In this document: positions 50,254 through 59,116 of the stretch, in pieces
How the letters are laid out: each line of letters begins with the position of its first letter
How positions within the stretch are numbered: position 1 is the stretch's first letter
NCBI GenBank assembly: GCA_023663525.1
Contig: JAMPHF010000001.1
Location: forward strand, 263,710 to 327,709
Reading direction: 5' to 3'
DNA: 64,000 bases
Origin: Bacteroides sp.
Lineage (GTDB): Bacteria > Bacteroidota > Bacteroidia > Bacteroidales > Muribaculaceae
Program-made: the position numbers and the translations under genes
Notes under the pieces: model-generated
Database searches by the model: none
Seen by the model: only the letters and a program-made list of their open reading frames with translations
Told to the model about the DNA's origin: nothing

Positions 50254-51252
50254 TTATTCAGCCTTTCCCTCAGAACCAAGCACGGCAACGATTTTGTGCT
50301 TGTAGAGCTTCTCCATTTCATCGCGAGCCGGACCGAGATATTTGCGCGGGTCAAATTCAGCAGGCTTGGTGGCGAGGACCTTGCGGACAGCAGCAGTCAT
50401 TGCGAGACGGCTGTCAGAGTCGATGTTGATCTTGCAAACCGCGCTCTTGGCTGCCTTGCGGAGTTCTTCTTCGGGTATACCGATTGCATCGGGGAGCTTG
50501 CCGCCGTATTCGTTGATTTCGTCAACATACTCCTGAGGTACGGAGCTTGATCCGTGGAGCACGATGGGGAAGCCGGGGAGTTTCTCCATAACGGCATCGA
50601 GGACATTGAATGCCAGTGGGGGAGGCACGAGACGACCGTTTGCGTCACGGGTGCACTGTTCGGGCTTGAACTTGTAGGCACCGTGTGAAGTACCGATTGA
50701 GATAGCGAGTGAGTCAACACCTGTGCGGGTTGCAAAATCAACCACTTCCTCAGGGTCAGTGTAGGTGTGATGTTCTGCAGAAACTTCATCCTCAACACCT
50801 GCAAGGACACCAAGTTCGCCCTCAACGGTTACATCATACTGATGAGCGTAGTCGCAAACTTTCTTTGTGAGAGCAACATTCTCCTCGTAGGGGAGGTGAG
50901 AGCCGTCGATCATGACTGATGAGAAACCATGCTCGATGCAGTCCTTGCAAAGCTCGAAGCTGTCGCCGTGGTCGAGGTGGAGTACAATCTGAGGATGTTC
51001 CCAGCCGAGGCTCTTGGCATATTCTACTGCACCCTGTGCCATGTAGCGGAGAAGAATTGGGTTAGCGTAGTTACGGGCACCTTTGGAAACCTGAAGGATT
51101 ACGGGTGATTTTTCCTCTGCGGCAGCCTTGATGATAGCCTGGAGCTGCTCCATGTTGTTGAAGTTGAATGCGGGAATTGCATAACCACCCTTGATGGCCT
51201 TGGCAAACATCTCTCTGGTGTTCACGAGACCTAATTCCTTATAACTTGTCAT
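50254..51252 (-). CDS. fba: fructose-bisphosphate aldolase class II
   Basis: 332 residues from MTSYKELGLV at 51252; the frame is open to 51453 but crosses the promoter and terminator. Class II signatures: AIPAFNFNNMEQLQA near 26, LHLDHGDSFE near 93 (zinc-binding His and catalytic Asp), EGELGVLAG near 145 and VLHGSSSVP near 240. Cleaves fructose 1,6-bisphosphate in glycolysis and runs backwards in gluconeogenesis, alongside pfkA and fbp in this window. Confidence 0.95.
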   Translation of the reverse strand: MTSYKELGLVNTREMFAKAIKGGYAIPAFNFNNMEQLQAIIKAAAEEKSPVILQVSKGARNYANPILLRYMAQGAVEYAKSLGWEHPQIVLHLDHGDSFELCKDCIEHGFSSVMIDGSHLPYEENVALTKKVCDYAHQYDVTVEGELGVLAGVEDEVSAEHHTYTDPEEVVDFATRTGVDSLAISIGTSHGAYKFKPEQCTRDANGRLVPPPLAFNVLDAVMEKLPGFPIVLHGSSSVPQEYVDEINEYGGKLPDAIGIPEEELRKAAKSAVCKINIDSDSRLAMTAAVRKVLATKPAEFDPRKYLGPARDEMEKLYKHKIVAVLGSEGKAE

Positions 51253-51304
51253 TTTAGTTAATAGGTTTATTTGGTTAATATTAGTAATTAGAATTGTCTG
51301 GCTA

Positions 51305-51312
51305 CAAAGATA
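51305..51312 (-). promoter_or_regulatory. promoter -7 box TATCTTTG of fba
   Basis: TATCTTTG on the minus strand, 53 bases before the ATG, with a TTG about 17 bases upstream. Confidence 0.6.
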
Positions 51313-51400
51313 AGAAAAAATTTCGCGTTCAACTTCATTTATGACCGAAAATTTATGGATGTCTGTCATAATGAATGTTAAGCGATGGACACGAAATAAA

Positions 51401-51448
51401 GAAAAAATGTGCGTGGGACCAGACTTCGCAAAACAAGTCCCACGCACA
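51401..51448 (-). terminator. intrinsic terminator of the oxidoreductase operon
   Basis: TGTGCGTGGGAC (51408-51419) pairs with GTCCCACGCACA (51437-51448) around a 17-base loop. The minus strand continues with TTTTTTC. Confidence 0.8.
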
Positions 51449-51529
51449 ACCATCCGCAGAGTTATATGTTTATCAAATTATATTCGTCACATCATTACGA
51501 TGTTGCAATGCATCGCCTCCGGCTCTCGC

Positions 51530-51694
51530 TTAGGAACGATTAAAAAATAATTTGGTTAATTTTGCGACAGTATTGCCGAGCAGATTTACCGGATATAATA
51601 AAGGCGTGTAGCGAGCTACATAACTGTTTAGAGACGGCAAAGATGCCGGTAAGACCAAGTGAAATTTACCAAGTTATTTTTTGATCGTTCCTTA
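51530..51694. mobile_element. MITE-like structured element after korC
   Basis: Imperfect terminal inverted repeats of 31 bases (51532-51562 and 51662-51692, three mismatches). They begin GGAACGAT and are flanked by TTA on both sides, as a three-base target duplication. Inside are TTACCGG / CCGGTAA and a TGTAGCGAGCTACA hairpin. No coding capacity. The right TTA is the korC stop codon. Could also be read as a structured RNA at the operon end. Confidence 0.55.
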
Positions 51695-52234
51695 ATTGTC
51701 CTTTGGCAGACTCATGCCTTTGAGTATCGCCTCCTTGTTGACCGGGAGGAGATGGTGGTGACGTTCGGGGAGGGTCTTTTTAAGCCCTTTCATGACTGCA
51801 TCGATCGGCACGAGGTTGCGGACTTTCAGAAGCGAGCCGAGGAGCACCATGTTGTATGCCTTGCTCGATGGCAGCTCAAATGTGGCTTCCATTGCATCGA
51901 CCGACACGATTTTTATGTCAGTGCGTGTCGGTGCGTGGTGGATGCTGTAAGGGTCATAGATCAGCGTCCCTCCGGGTTTCACTTTCGACTCGAATTTGTC
52001 GAGACTCTGCTGGTTGAGGATGACTGCTGTGTCATACATGTTGAGGACCGGGCTGCTTATCGGTGCGTCTGAGAGAATGACGGTGACGTTTGCCGTGCCG
52101 CCACGTTGCTCAGGGCCGTAGGCAGGCATCCATGTGACTTCAAGACCGTCCATAAGTCCGGCGTAAGCGAGAATTTTGCCCATCGACAGAACGCCCTGTC
52201 CACCAAATCCGGCTATTATGATTTCTTCTTTCAT
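51692..52234 (-). CDS. korC: 2-oxoacid:ferredoxin oxidoreductase gamma subunit
   Basis: 180 residues. GFGGQGVLSMGKILAYAG near residue 8 is the hallmark of the gamma domain, followed by MPAYGPEQRGGTANV. With alpha, beta and a ferredoxin-like subunit it oxidises a 2-oxoacid (2-oxoglutarate or branched-chain) to acyl-CoA, reducing ferredoxin. Last gene of the operon; its stop abuts a MITE-like element. Confidence 0.9.
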   Translation of the reverse strand: MKEEIIIAGFGGQGVLSMGKILAYAGLMDGLEVTWMPAYGPEQRGGTANVTVILSDAPISSPVLNMYDTAVILNQQSLDKFESKVKPGGTLIYDPYSIHHAPTRTDIKIVSVDAMEATFELPSSKAYNMVLLGSLLKVRNLVPIDAVMKGLKKTLPERHHHLLPVNKEAILKGMSLPKDN

Positions 52235-52270
52235 AATTATATTCGTTTAGAGTGTGGAAAGAGGTTTGAC

Positions 52271-53056
52271 TCAGGAATTGACGGTATCCTTGAGATCGCC
52301 GACAGGATATTTGGCAAACATGTTGTCCTCCATCCATTGATTGGCTTTCTCGGGTGAGAGTTTCCATCCTGAGCTGCACGTCGAGACAATCTCCACCACT
52401 GATGTGCCTCGTCCGGCCATACTGTTTTCAAAAGCCTTCCGGATGGCTTTCTTTGCTTTGCGGATTGCAGGGGCGGTGTGGACACTCTGACGGGTCACGT
52501 AGCATGTCCCGTCGAGCATGGTGAGTAGGTCAGTGATTTTTATCGGATAGCCGTTGAGCTCCACGCGGCGGCCGTAGGGGGTGGTCGATGTCACTTGTCC
52601 TTCAAGTGTTGTCGGAGCCATCTGTCCTCCGGTCATTCCGTATATTCCGTTGTTGATGAATATGATGGCGATGTTCTCTCCACGGTTTGATGCATGGATT
52701 GTCTCTGCTGTGCCTATTGCCGCGAGGTCGCCGTCGCCTTGATATGTGAAAACCAGTCGCGACGGGTTGAGCCTCTTGACGGCTGTCGCGATTGCCGGGG
52801 CACGACCGTGGGCAGCTTCAATCCAGTCGATGTCAATATAGTTGTAGGCCATGACCGCACAGCCGACCGGCGCAATTCCGATGGCGATATGTTCAGCACC
52901 CATTTCCTCAATGACTTCAGCCACGAGTTTATGGACCACTCCATGGGAGCATCCGGGGCAATAGTGCATGGTGTTGTCGTTGAGCAAGCGTGGCTTGGTC
53001 TCGACTATGTTGGCGGCTTGTTTGATTTCTTCTGGACTCATGACTTTACTTTTCAA
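52271..53056 (-). CDS. korB: 2-oxoacid:ferredoxin oxidoreductase beta subunit
   Basis: 261 residues. CPGCSHGVVH near 33 and GDGDLAAIGTAE near 106 with INNGIYGMTGGQ further on are the thiamine-diphosphate binding motifs of the beta subunit. TGGQMAPTT is the usual continuation. Overlaps the alpha gene by 11 bases. Substrate (2-oxoglutarate versus 3-methyl-2-oxobutanoate) cannot be decided from sequence alone. Confidence 0.92.
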   Translation of the reverse strand: MKSKVMSPEEIKQAANIVETKPRLLNDNTMHYCPGCSHGVVHKLVAEVIEEMGAEHIAIGIAPVGCAVMAYNYIDIDWIEAAHGRAPAIATAVKRLNPSRLVFTYQGDGDLAAIGTAETIHASNRGENIAIIFINNGIYGMTGGQMAPTTLEGQVTSTTPYGRRVELNGYPIKITDLLTMLDGTCYVTRQSVHTAPAIRKAKKAIRKAFENSMAGRGTSVVEIVSTCSSGWKLSPEKANQWMEDNMFAKYPVGDLKDTVNS

Positions 53057-54128
53057 TAATGTTTTTGAGAGCGGTCAGGACATCTGACGGATCCATGACT
53101 ATACCTCCCATTCGTCCGTAGTGATGCACCGGGATGCGGTCCTCAAGGCTGAGGCGTACATCCTCTATCATCTGACCGGCATTGAGCTCGACCACGAGGA
53201 TTGACTTGACCTTCTTGCTGAGACGTTTCACTTCCTCTGTCGGGAACGGCCAAAGGGTGATGGGGCGGAGGATGCCAACTTTGATTCCTTCTTCGCGAGC
53301 CTCCTCCATTGCTTTCTGACATATTCGAGCGACGGAGCCGAATGCGATGATGAGATATTCGCAGTCATCCGTGCAGTGTTCTTCAAAGCGCGCCTCATTT
53401 TCCTTGATGAGGCTGTAGGTCTGTTGCAGCCGGATGTTGTTCTTCTCCATTGCCACCGGGTCGAGTTCGAGTGTGGTCATGATGTTTGGCTGACGACCTT
53501 CGGGACGACCTGTGACAGCCCACGGACACTGGAGGGCAATTTCTTCGTCGGTCCGTCGCGCTCTTTGTGGCGGGAGGACTACTTTCTCCATCATCTGACC
53601 GACTATACCGTCGGCAAGCATCATGACGGGGTTGCGGTATTTGAAAGCAAGATCGAAGCCGAGGCCCACAAAGTCGGCCATTTCCTGAACGGAAGCAGGG
53701 GCAAGGACAATGAGATGATAGTCACCGTGACCACCGCCCTTGGTGGCTTGGAAATAGTCGGCCTGCGATGGCTGGATGGTGCCGAGACCGGGCCCTCCAC
53801 GCATACAGTTTATAATAAGTGCCGGAAGCTCGCCGGCGGCTATGTAGGAGATTCCTTCTTGTTTAAGGCTTATGCCGGGACTTGACGAGGATGTCATGCA
53901 GGCTTTGCCGGTGGCTGCGCCTCCATAAACCATGTTGATGGCCGCGACCTCACTTTCGGCTTGGAGCACTACCATTCCTGTCGTCTCCCAAGGCATAAGC
54001 TCCTCAAGAGTTTCAAGAATTTCACTCTGGGGAGTGATGGGATAGCCGAAATAGCCGTCAACGCCATAGCGCACAGCCGCATGAGCCACTGCCTCATTGC
54101 CTTTCATCAGTCTGACTTCGTCTTCCAT
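53046..54128 (-). CDS. korA: 2-oxoacid:ferredoxin oxidoreductase alpha subunit
   Basis: 360 residues. Opens with MKGNEAVAHAAVRYGVDGYFGYPITPQSE (read in parts; YPITPQSE is the alpha signature), then SSSPGISLKQEGISY near 82 and a C-terminal VVELNAGQMIEDV. Could equally be called VorB. The four subunits are encoded in the order ferredoxin, alpha, beta, gamma. Confidence 0.92.
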   Translation of the reverse strand: MEDEVRLMKGNEAVAHAAVRYGVDGYFGYPITPQSEILETLEELMPWETTGMVVLQAESEVAAINMVYGGAATGKACMTSSSSPGISLKQEGISYIAAGELPALIINCMRGGPGLGTIQPSQADYFQATKGGGHGDYHLIVLAPASVQEMADFVGLGFDLAFKYRNPVMMLADGIVGQMMEKVVLPPQRARRTDEEIALQCPWAVTGRPEGRQPNIMTTLELDPVAMEKNNIRLQQTYSLIKENEARFEEHCTDDCEYLIIAFGSVARICQKAMEEAREEGIKVGILRPITLWPFPTEEVKRLSKKVKSILVVELNAGQMIEDVRLSLEDRIPVHHYGRMGGIVMDPSDVLTALKNIIEK

Positions 54129-54233
54129 ATATTATCCAATGTGCTGACGTCTCCCTTTCGGGGGGATGAATGTCAACGTTTGTTTTTAGATTGTTTGTGA
54201 GAATGTGTTAAGTCTTCTTCCGTTAAGGAGCAT

Positions 54234-54464
54234 TTATTTTTCCACGACGCGATAGACCGTGATACAACCGTCAGGACATACGGTGGCACATGCGGCGCAA
54301 CCGATGCATCTTTCCGGATTCTCGTCGGTTACAAAGTGATACCCCCTGTCGTTGACTTCTTTGGGTTGGAGCTTGAGGACATCACATGGACAAGCTACCA
54401 CACAAAGGTCGCATCCTTTGCATCGCTCCCGGTTAATGTCAACTGCACCAATAACTTTTGCCAT
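54234..54464 (-). CDS. korD: 4Fe-4S ferredoxin subunit of the 2-oxoacid oxidoreductase
   Basis: 76 residues with two CxxCxxCxxxCP clusters, CKGCDLCVVACP (near 16-27) and CIGCAACATVCP (near 53-64). Carries electrons from the alpha/beta core. First gene of the operon. The 207 bases upstream (54465-54671) are AT-rich and probably hold the promoter; no gene seen. Confidence 0.93.
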   Translation of the reverse strand: MAKVIGAVDINRERCKGCDLCVVACPCDVLKLQPKEVNDRGYHFVTDENPERCIGCAACATVCPDGCITVYRVVEK

Positions 54465-54671
54465 ATCAATTGCGATTAGTTAAAATTTGAGGCCGGGGAG
54501 GGATTTGTCATGAGCCTCGTTGAAAATACATATTTTTCCAACAACAAATTTAAATATAAATATTTGTAAAACTCCGTTTTTAATAAAACTTTAACCATTG
54601 GCACATTCTCACAAATGTTGTGTAAATTGGCTAAAACACGAACTTTTAAAATATTATGCAGTATACGGCTG

Positions 54672-55349
54672 TTAAATGGTTTTGTCGAATGTGAAAATAT
54701 CTTTATCGAGGTTGTCGTTGGCCACATGTATCTTCACCCCCTTGACGGCCGGTGTGTTCCAGAATTCACTGAAATCAAATGATGCGAAGTATGCCCGGTC
54801 GTGGTTGTCGGTGGGGGTTGACATCACATGGACGAGATAAAATTCCGGCATTACCGTACCGAGAGTCAGTGTGTCAGGCGCGAGCGTGAATATCCTTGGC
54901 TCGGCTGAGTATGTGAGACGCAGATGGAAGTTTATGAAACTGCCTGTGCGCCAGATGCTGTATAGAAACACTTTGTCACGATCCCATTCGTTGTATTCTT
55001 CTTTCCACTCTGTTTTTACCGCACTCTGATTGATCATGGAGGCTGAGATCAGGTTGATCTGCCCGGATTGATAGGCTATTCCGCTAAGCGGGATGTAGCG
55101 TATCATCAGGCGGTTTCCTGTCTCCGTGTCTCCCAAACTTTTGTCGGATGTCAGTGTGATCAAGGGGGTGTCGTTTACCTGACGGAATGTGAATGTTGAC
55201 CCGGAGCCGTCGGTTTTTGGACCTTCGTATGTGACAATATCCCATAGTTGTGCCTCAACCTTGCCATCGAATCCGTCATCGTCTGAACATGAGACGAAAA
55301 GGAGTGAGATGAGGATAATGAGTGTGAATGACCTGTAGAAATGTGACAT
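54672..55349 (-). CDS. NigD-like lipoprotein
   Basis: 225 residues. Signal peptide and lipobox (LLFVSCSDDDGFDG, Cys21 region), then a beta-rich domain of the NigD type with WDIVTYEG near 36, GNRLMIRYIPLSG near 78 and a late GVKIHVANDN. Typical of Bacteroidales outer-surface lipoproteins of unknown function. Monocistronic on the minus strand, next to an ABC ATPase gene. Confidence 0.7.
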   Translation of the reverse strand: MSHFYRSFTLIILISLLFVSCSDDDGFDGKVEAQLWDIVTYEGPKTDGSGSTFTFRQVNDTPLITLTSDKSLGDTETGNRLMIRYIPLSGIAYQSGQINLISASMINQSAVKTEWKEEYNEWDRDKVFLYSIWRTGSFINFHLRLTYSAEPRIFTLAPDTLTLGTVMPEFYLVHVMSTPTDNHDRAYFASFDFSEFWNTPAVKGVKIHVANDNLDKDIFTFDKTI

Positions 55350-55392
55350 TTGGAGGTTGTTTGGGTGGGGTGTTTGAGTGGGGTGACGGAGT

Positions 55393-56043
55393 TCAGACGA
55401 TCAGCCCGTCTTTCATCCTGATGACTCTGTCGGAGTTGAGTGCGAAAGTCTCGTCGTGGGTCACTATGATGAACGTTTTGCCGGTGGCTGCTCGCAGTTG
55501 AAAGAAAAGTTTGTATAACTCGGCACGGTTGATGCTGTCGAGGCTTCCGGTCGGTTCGTCGGCAAGGATTACTTTCGGGTCGTTGATGAGTGCACGTGCC
55601 ACAGCCGCACGCTGCCGCTCTCCTCCTGACAGTTGCGAGGGACGGTGGTCGAGTCTGCCGCCAAGCCCGAGGTCGTCGAGGAGCTTTGCGGCGTGACGGA
55701 ATGCATCCGCACGTTTTGTCCCTCCAATCAAGGCGGGGAGTGCTACGTTTTCTTCAAGTGTGAATTCTGGCAGGAGCTGATGGAACTGGAAGACGAAGCC
55801 CATGTTTTTGTTGCGGAACCGCGCGAGCTTCGAGTCTTTCATTTTTGTTATCTCCTCGCCGTCAAATTTGACACTGCCGCTATCGGCACGCTCAAGCGTG
55901 CCGATTATCTGCAGCAGTGTCGTTTTTCCGGCACCACTCGGCCCGACTATGGCAAGCATCTCACCATCGTTGACAGTGAGCGATACGCCTTTGATCACGT
56001 TGAGCTCATCGAAACTCTTGCGGATGTCATTGACTTCTATCAT
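55393..56043 (-). CDS. ABC transporter ATP-binding protein (LolD-like)
   Basis: 216 residues. Walker [10 protein letters not shown] (34-42), Q-loop [13 protein letters not shown], signature [15 protein letters not shown] and Walker [13 protein letters not shown], then the H-loop FIIVTHDE. The LLPEFT and GGERQRAA sequences match the LolD/MacB group. Its partner permease is not adjacent; lipoprotein sorting or export is the likely role. Confidence 0.88.
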   Translation of the reverse strand: MIEVNDIRKSFDELNVIKGVSLTVNDGEMLAIVGPSGAGKTTLLQIIGTLERADSGSVKFDGEEITKMKDSKLARFRNKNMGFVFQFHQLLPEFTLEENVALPALIGGTKRADAFRHAAKLLDDLGLGGRLDHRPSQLSGGERQRAAVARALINDPKVILADEPTGSLDSINRAELYKLFFQLRAATGKTFIIVTHDETFALNSDRVIRMKDGLIV

Positions 56044-56088
56044 GGTCGGGAGTAGGGGCGGTGTGTGCGTGGAACCGGGAGCTGGCCA

Positions 56089-57069
56089 TTATATGGAGAG
56101 ACGACGAAGTGTCTCAAGCAGCTCGCGGTTGATGGGTTTGTCGTTCTTGATGGCTTTCGAGAAGGGGACATATACAATCTCATCATTGCGTATGCCGATC
56201 ATCACGTTGCGCTGCTCCTCAAGAAGCGCGTCAATTGCCGCTGCACCCATGCGCGAAGCGAGGATGCGGTCATGTGCGGTCGGCGAGCCACCTCGCTGAA
56301 GATGTCCGAGGATTGACACGCGTACATCATAGCCGGGATATTCATCTTTCACGCGTTGGGCGAGTCCCATGGCTCCGCCAGTGACAGGGCTTTCGGCCAC
56401 GAGTACGATTGATGAGTTCTTGCTCTTGCGGAATCCGTTTTGGATAAGTTCGGCCAACTGGTCAACTTCAGTGGAGATTTCCGGGATGATGGCAGCCTCG
56501 GCTCCTGAAGCTATTGCGCCGTTAAGGGCGAGGAATCCTGCATCGCGTCCCATCACTTCGATGAAGAAAAGGCGTTCGTGGCTCGTGGCTGTGTCGCGGA
56601 TTTTATCGACGCACTCCATGATTGTGTTGAGGGCTGTGTCATATCCTATTGTGGAGTCAGTCCCGTAGAGGTCATTGTCGATTGTTCCGGGCAATCCGAT
56701 GATGGGGAAGTTGAATTCGTTGGCGAAGATGCGTGCGCCGGTGAGCGAACCGTCACCGCCGATCACTACGAGAGCGTCGATTTCATGACGCTTTAGGTTA
56801 TCGAAGGCGAGCTGACGGCCTTCCGGCGTCATGAACTCCTTGCAGCGGGCCGTCTTGAGGATCGTTCCGCCCGCCTGAATGATATTTGATACGTTCTGGG
56901 TCTTGAATTCTATTATTTCATCGGTGATGAGACCTTTGTAGCCTCTGTATATACCTTTGACACGCAGACCGCCGTAGATTGCGGAACGCGTGACGGCACG
57001 GATGGCCGCATTCATGCCCGGGGCGTCGCCGCCCGAGGTGAGTATGCCTACACATTTAATATCTGCCAT
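56089..57069 (-). CDS. pfkA: ATP-dependent 6-phosphofructokinase
   Basis: 326 residues from [10 protein letters not shown] at 57069. [18 protein letters not shown] near 8 (nucleotide loop), GGDGSLTGA near 104, [20 protein letters not shown] near 124 (catalytic Asp) and [12 protein letters not shown] near 165 are all present. The GGDGS with a small residue after it suits the ATP-using form. Commits fructose 6-phosphate to glycolysis. Confidence 0.96.
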   Translation of the reverse strand: MADIKCVGILTSGGDAPGMNAAIRAVTRSAIYGGLRVKGIYRGYKGLITDEIIEFKTQNVSNIIQAGGTILKTARCKEFMTPEGRQLAFDNLKRHEIDALVVIGGDGSLTGARIFANEFNFPIIGLPGTIDNDLYGTDSTIGYDTALNTIMECVDKIRDTATSHERLFFIEVMGRDAGFLALNGAIASGAEAAIIPEISTEVDQLAELIQNGFRKSKNSSIVLVAESPVTGGAMGLAQRVKDEYPGYDVRVSILGHLQRGGSPTAHDRILASRMGAAAIDALLEEQRNVMIGIRNDEIVYVPFSKAIKNDKPINRELLETLRRLSI

Positions 57070-57168
57070 AACGCTAATGAATTTATAGTTTGGGATTCGT
57101 TCGCTTTTGGTCAATGCAAAGATAGAGGTAAATTATGAGAACAGCCCCTGTCCGAAAGTAAAAAAATG

Positions 57169-58062
57169 TCAAGGAAGCACCTTGGCCGAGATTATGCGCA
57201 CATCCTCAATGGGACGGTCATTGCCGTCGGTCTCGACCTGCTGGATCTTATCGACAATGTCCATTCCCTCAAGTACACGACCATAGACCGTGTAAGTCCC
57301 GTCGAGATGTGGTGTGCCACCTATTTTCATATAGGTCTCGCGCTGTTCAGGCGTGAAATATGTTGTGTCGTTTGCAGTGAGCTGCTCGGTTTCTTTGGCG
57401 AGTTTGTCGCGCAGTTCTTCGAGCCCTGCATTGTCGCGGTTGCGACGCATGGCCATTATAGAGTCGCGATATTCTTCCGACAGTTTGTTGAACACGTCCT
57501 GTTTGTGTTGCATGACGGCTTTCTTCTCCATCGCGTCGAGCTGTCCGGCTGAAAATTTACGTCCGGTGACAATGTAGAACTGTGATCCTGATGATTTACG
57601 CTCCGGATTGACTGCGTCGCCTTGACGGGCTGCTGCGATCGCGCCGCGATGGTGGAAGTGTTTCGGGAAATCTATTTCGGCTTCAATTTCGTATGACATG
57701 TCGCCGCCACCGAGCATTTTGCCTTTGGCTGCGTCTCTCGATTCGGGGTCGCCGCCCTGAATCATGAAGTCGTTTATGACGCGGTGAAAGAGCAGACCGT
57801 CATAGTGTCCTGACTTGACAAGTTTCACGAAGTTTTCAGTGTGGCGTGGCGTGTCGCCGTAGAGGAGGAGCGTGATGTCGCCGAGAGTGGTGTGCAGAAG
57901 CACTTTGACGTCTCCCGGGTTGATGGTGTTGTTGTCCATGACCGTGGTTGTGTTATTATCTGTTTCCGGAGTTGAATTGTTGGCTGTCGCAGAGGTTGGT
58001 GAACACGACCCCATACCGAAAATGGCTGAGATGGCGATGAGTGTGGAAATGAAGCATTTCAT
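57169..58062 (-). CDS. cyclophilin-type peptidyl-prolyl isomerase lipoprotein
   Basis: 297 residues from MKCFISTLIA at 58062, with a lipobox FGMGSCSP. The domain starts near 55 (VKVLLHTTLGDITLLLYGD) and shows FHRVINDFMIQGGDPE near 85, SGSQFYIVTG near 158 and the C-terminal VYGRVLEGMDIVDKI. An insertion of about 80 residues (Met/Glu-rich, near 170-240) separates the two halves of the fold, as in several Bacteroidetes homologues. Folding aid in the envelope. Confidence 0.9.
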   Translation of the reverse strand: MKCFISTLIAISAIFGMGSCSPTSATANNSTPETDNNTTTVMDNNTINPGDVKVLLHTTLGDITLLLYGDTPRHTENFVKLVKSGHYDGLLFHRVINDFMIQGGDPESRDAAKGKMLGGGDMSYEIEAEIDFPKHFHHRGAIAAARQGDAVNPERKSSGSQFYIVTGRKFSAGQLDAMEKKAVMQHKQDVFNKLSEEYRDSIMAMRRNRDNAGLEELRDKLAKETEQLTANDTTYFTPEQRETYMKIGGTPHLDGTYTVYGRVLEGMDIVDKIQQVETDGNDRPIEDVRIISAKVLP

Positions 58063-58210
58063 AGCCTGACGGGTTGATATGAATGAGAATTGATGAGTAT
58101 ATGTCCGGTCGGAGTTCAAATGGTGAAGTTCATGTATTTATAACCCACAATCATTGACGAATGTTCTTATGGCATGATGCGATGAGAAAATTCCGACCGA
58201 AAACTTCGGA

Positions 58211-58218
58211 CAAATTTA
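58211..58218 (-). promoter_or_regulatory. promoter -7 box TAAATTTG
   Basis: Minus-strand TAAATTTG with a TTG about 21 bases upstream; 149 bases before the isomerase start. The rest of 58063-58341 holds no gene. Confidence 0.5.
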
Positions 58219-58341
58219 CGAAAAAATCCCCGATGAACGCAAGAGGTGCTGAATTTATTTGTTTCAAGGTTTGGTGACTCTTTATAATATAAGGTGTATA
58301 GTTAAATTTAGTGTAAAAATATGTTAATTATTGCATGAATA

Positions 58342-58373
58342 TTTGCACAGTTCAGATAAACTCCATACCTTTG
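58342..58373 (+). promoter_or_regulatory. tRNA-Glu promoter
   Basis: TTTG (58342-58345) and TACCTTTG (58366-58373) with 20 bases between: a near-perfect Bacteroidetes -33/-7 promoter, 28 bases ahead of the tRNA. Confidence 0.8.
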
Positions 58374-58401
58374 CAACGTCAAAACGAAATGACAGTAGTT
58401 T

Positions 58402-58473
58402 GGCCCATTCGTCTAACGGTTAGGACGCAAGTTTCTCACACTTGAAATAGCAGTTCGATTCTGCTATGGGCTA
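58402..58473 (+). tRNA. tRNA-Glu (anticodon CTC)
   Basis: Standard cloverleaf: acceptor GGCCCAT / ATGGGCT (one G-U pair), D arm GTCT-AACGGTTA-GGAC, anticodon stem CAAGT / ACTTG with loop TTCTCAC, T arm AGCAG-TTCGATT-CTGCT, discriminator A. CCA is not encoded. By loop position the anticodon is CTC, reading GAG. Confidence 0.9.
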
Positions 58474-58477
58474 CGAA

Positions 58478-58513
58478 AAAGAAGCGGTCTCAGATGTTTG
58501 AGTCCGCTTCTTT
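58478..58513 (+). terminator. terminator after tRNA-Glu
   Basis: AAAGAAGCGG / CCGCTTCTTT stem with an inner CTCA / TGAG pairing, starting four bases after the tRNA. Confidence 0.75.
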
Positions 58514-58642
58514 GGTCATATCCGCTTTGAAAAAGCGCGAAAACCAAAAGCAATATGGATTGTTAAATATGTATGGTCAGAGTTTTTGATTTGTTTAGAA
58601 TCAATTGCCGTGGCTGACTGATGGTAATTCAAGGAAAATGAT

Positions 58643-58650
58643 TACCTTTG
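58643..58650 (+). promoter_or_regulatory. promoter -7 box TACCTTTG of rsfS-ftsH
   Basis: Matches TAnnTTTG, 60 bases before the rsfS start; the -33 element is not clear. Confidence 0.55.
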
Positions 58651-58710
58651 TGTCTAATTTATCACATAAAAATAAAAAATTCCAGTTTCAACTCCCATCG
58701 AAACCAATTC

Positions 58711-59073
58711 ATGACAGAAAAAACTATTGACATCCTGCCTCTCATCATAGAAGGTATCCGCGAACGTAAAGGTCGCAAAATAACAACGGTGGATATGAGC
58801 GACATCGACACAGCCGCAGCCCGGCGATTCGTCATCTGCGAGGGAACATCCACTCAACATGTTGCAGCCGTGGCTGACAGTATCCGCGAGTATTTGCTCG
58901 ACAAGGAGCGCATAAAGCCTTACAATTATGACGGATATGGAAATTCACAGTGGATTGTGATTGACTACGGCGATACTCTCGTCCATGTCTTTCTCCCACA
59001 GACACGCCGCCTCTACGACCTTGAGGATTTATGGAGCGATGCTGTCATAACCGATTATCCGGATGAGGATTGA
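58711..59073 (+). CDS. rsfS: ribosome silencing factor RsfS
   Basis: 120 residues from MTEKTIDILP at 58711. Contains the family landmarks FVICEGTSTQHVAAVADSI (near 39) and DGYGNSQWIVIDYGDTLVHVF (near 75, read in parts). Binds ribosomal protein uL14 and blocks subunit joining in slow growth. ftsH follows 43 bases later in the same direction, a known neighbour arrangement in Bacteroidetes. Confidence 0.92.
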   Translation: MTEKTIDILPLIIEGIRERKGRKITTVDMSDIDTAAARRFVICEGTSTQHVAAVADSIREYLLDKERIKPYNYDGYGNSQWIVIDYGDTLVHVFLPQTRRLYDLEDLWSDAVITDYPDED

Positions 59074-59116
59074 CTCTCCGGGATCAGACTTGTGAAACAA
59101 ATAAAGTATTGAGACA

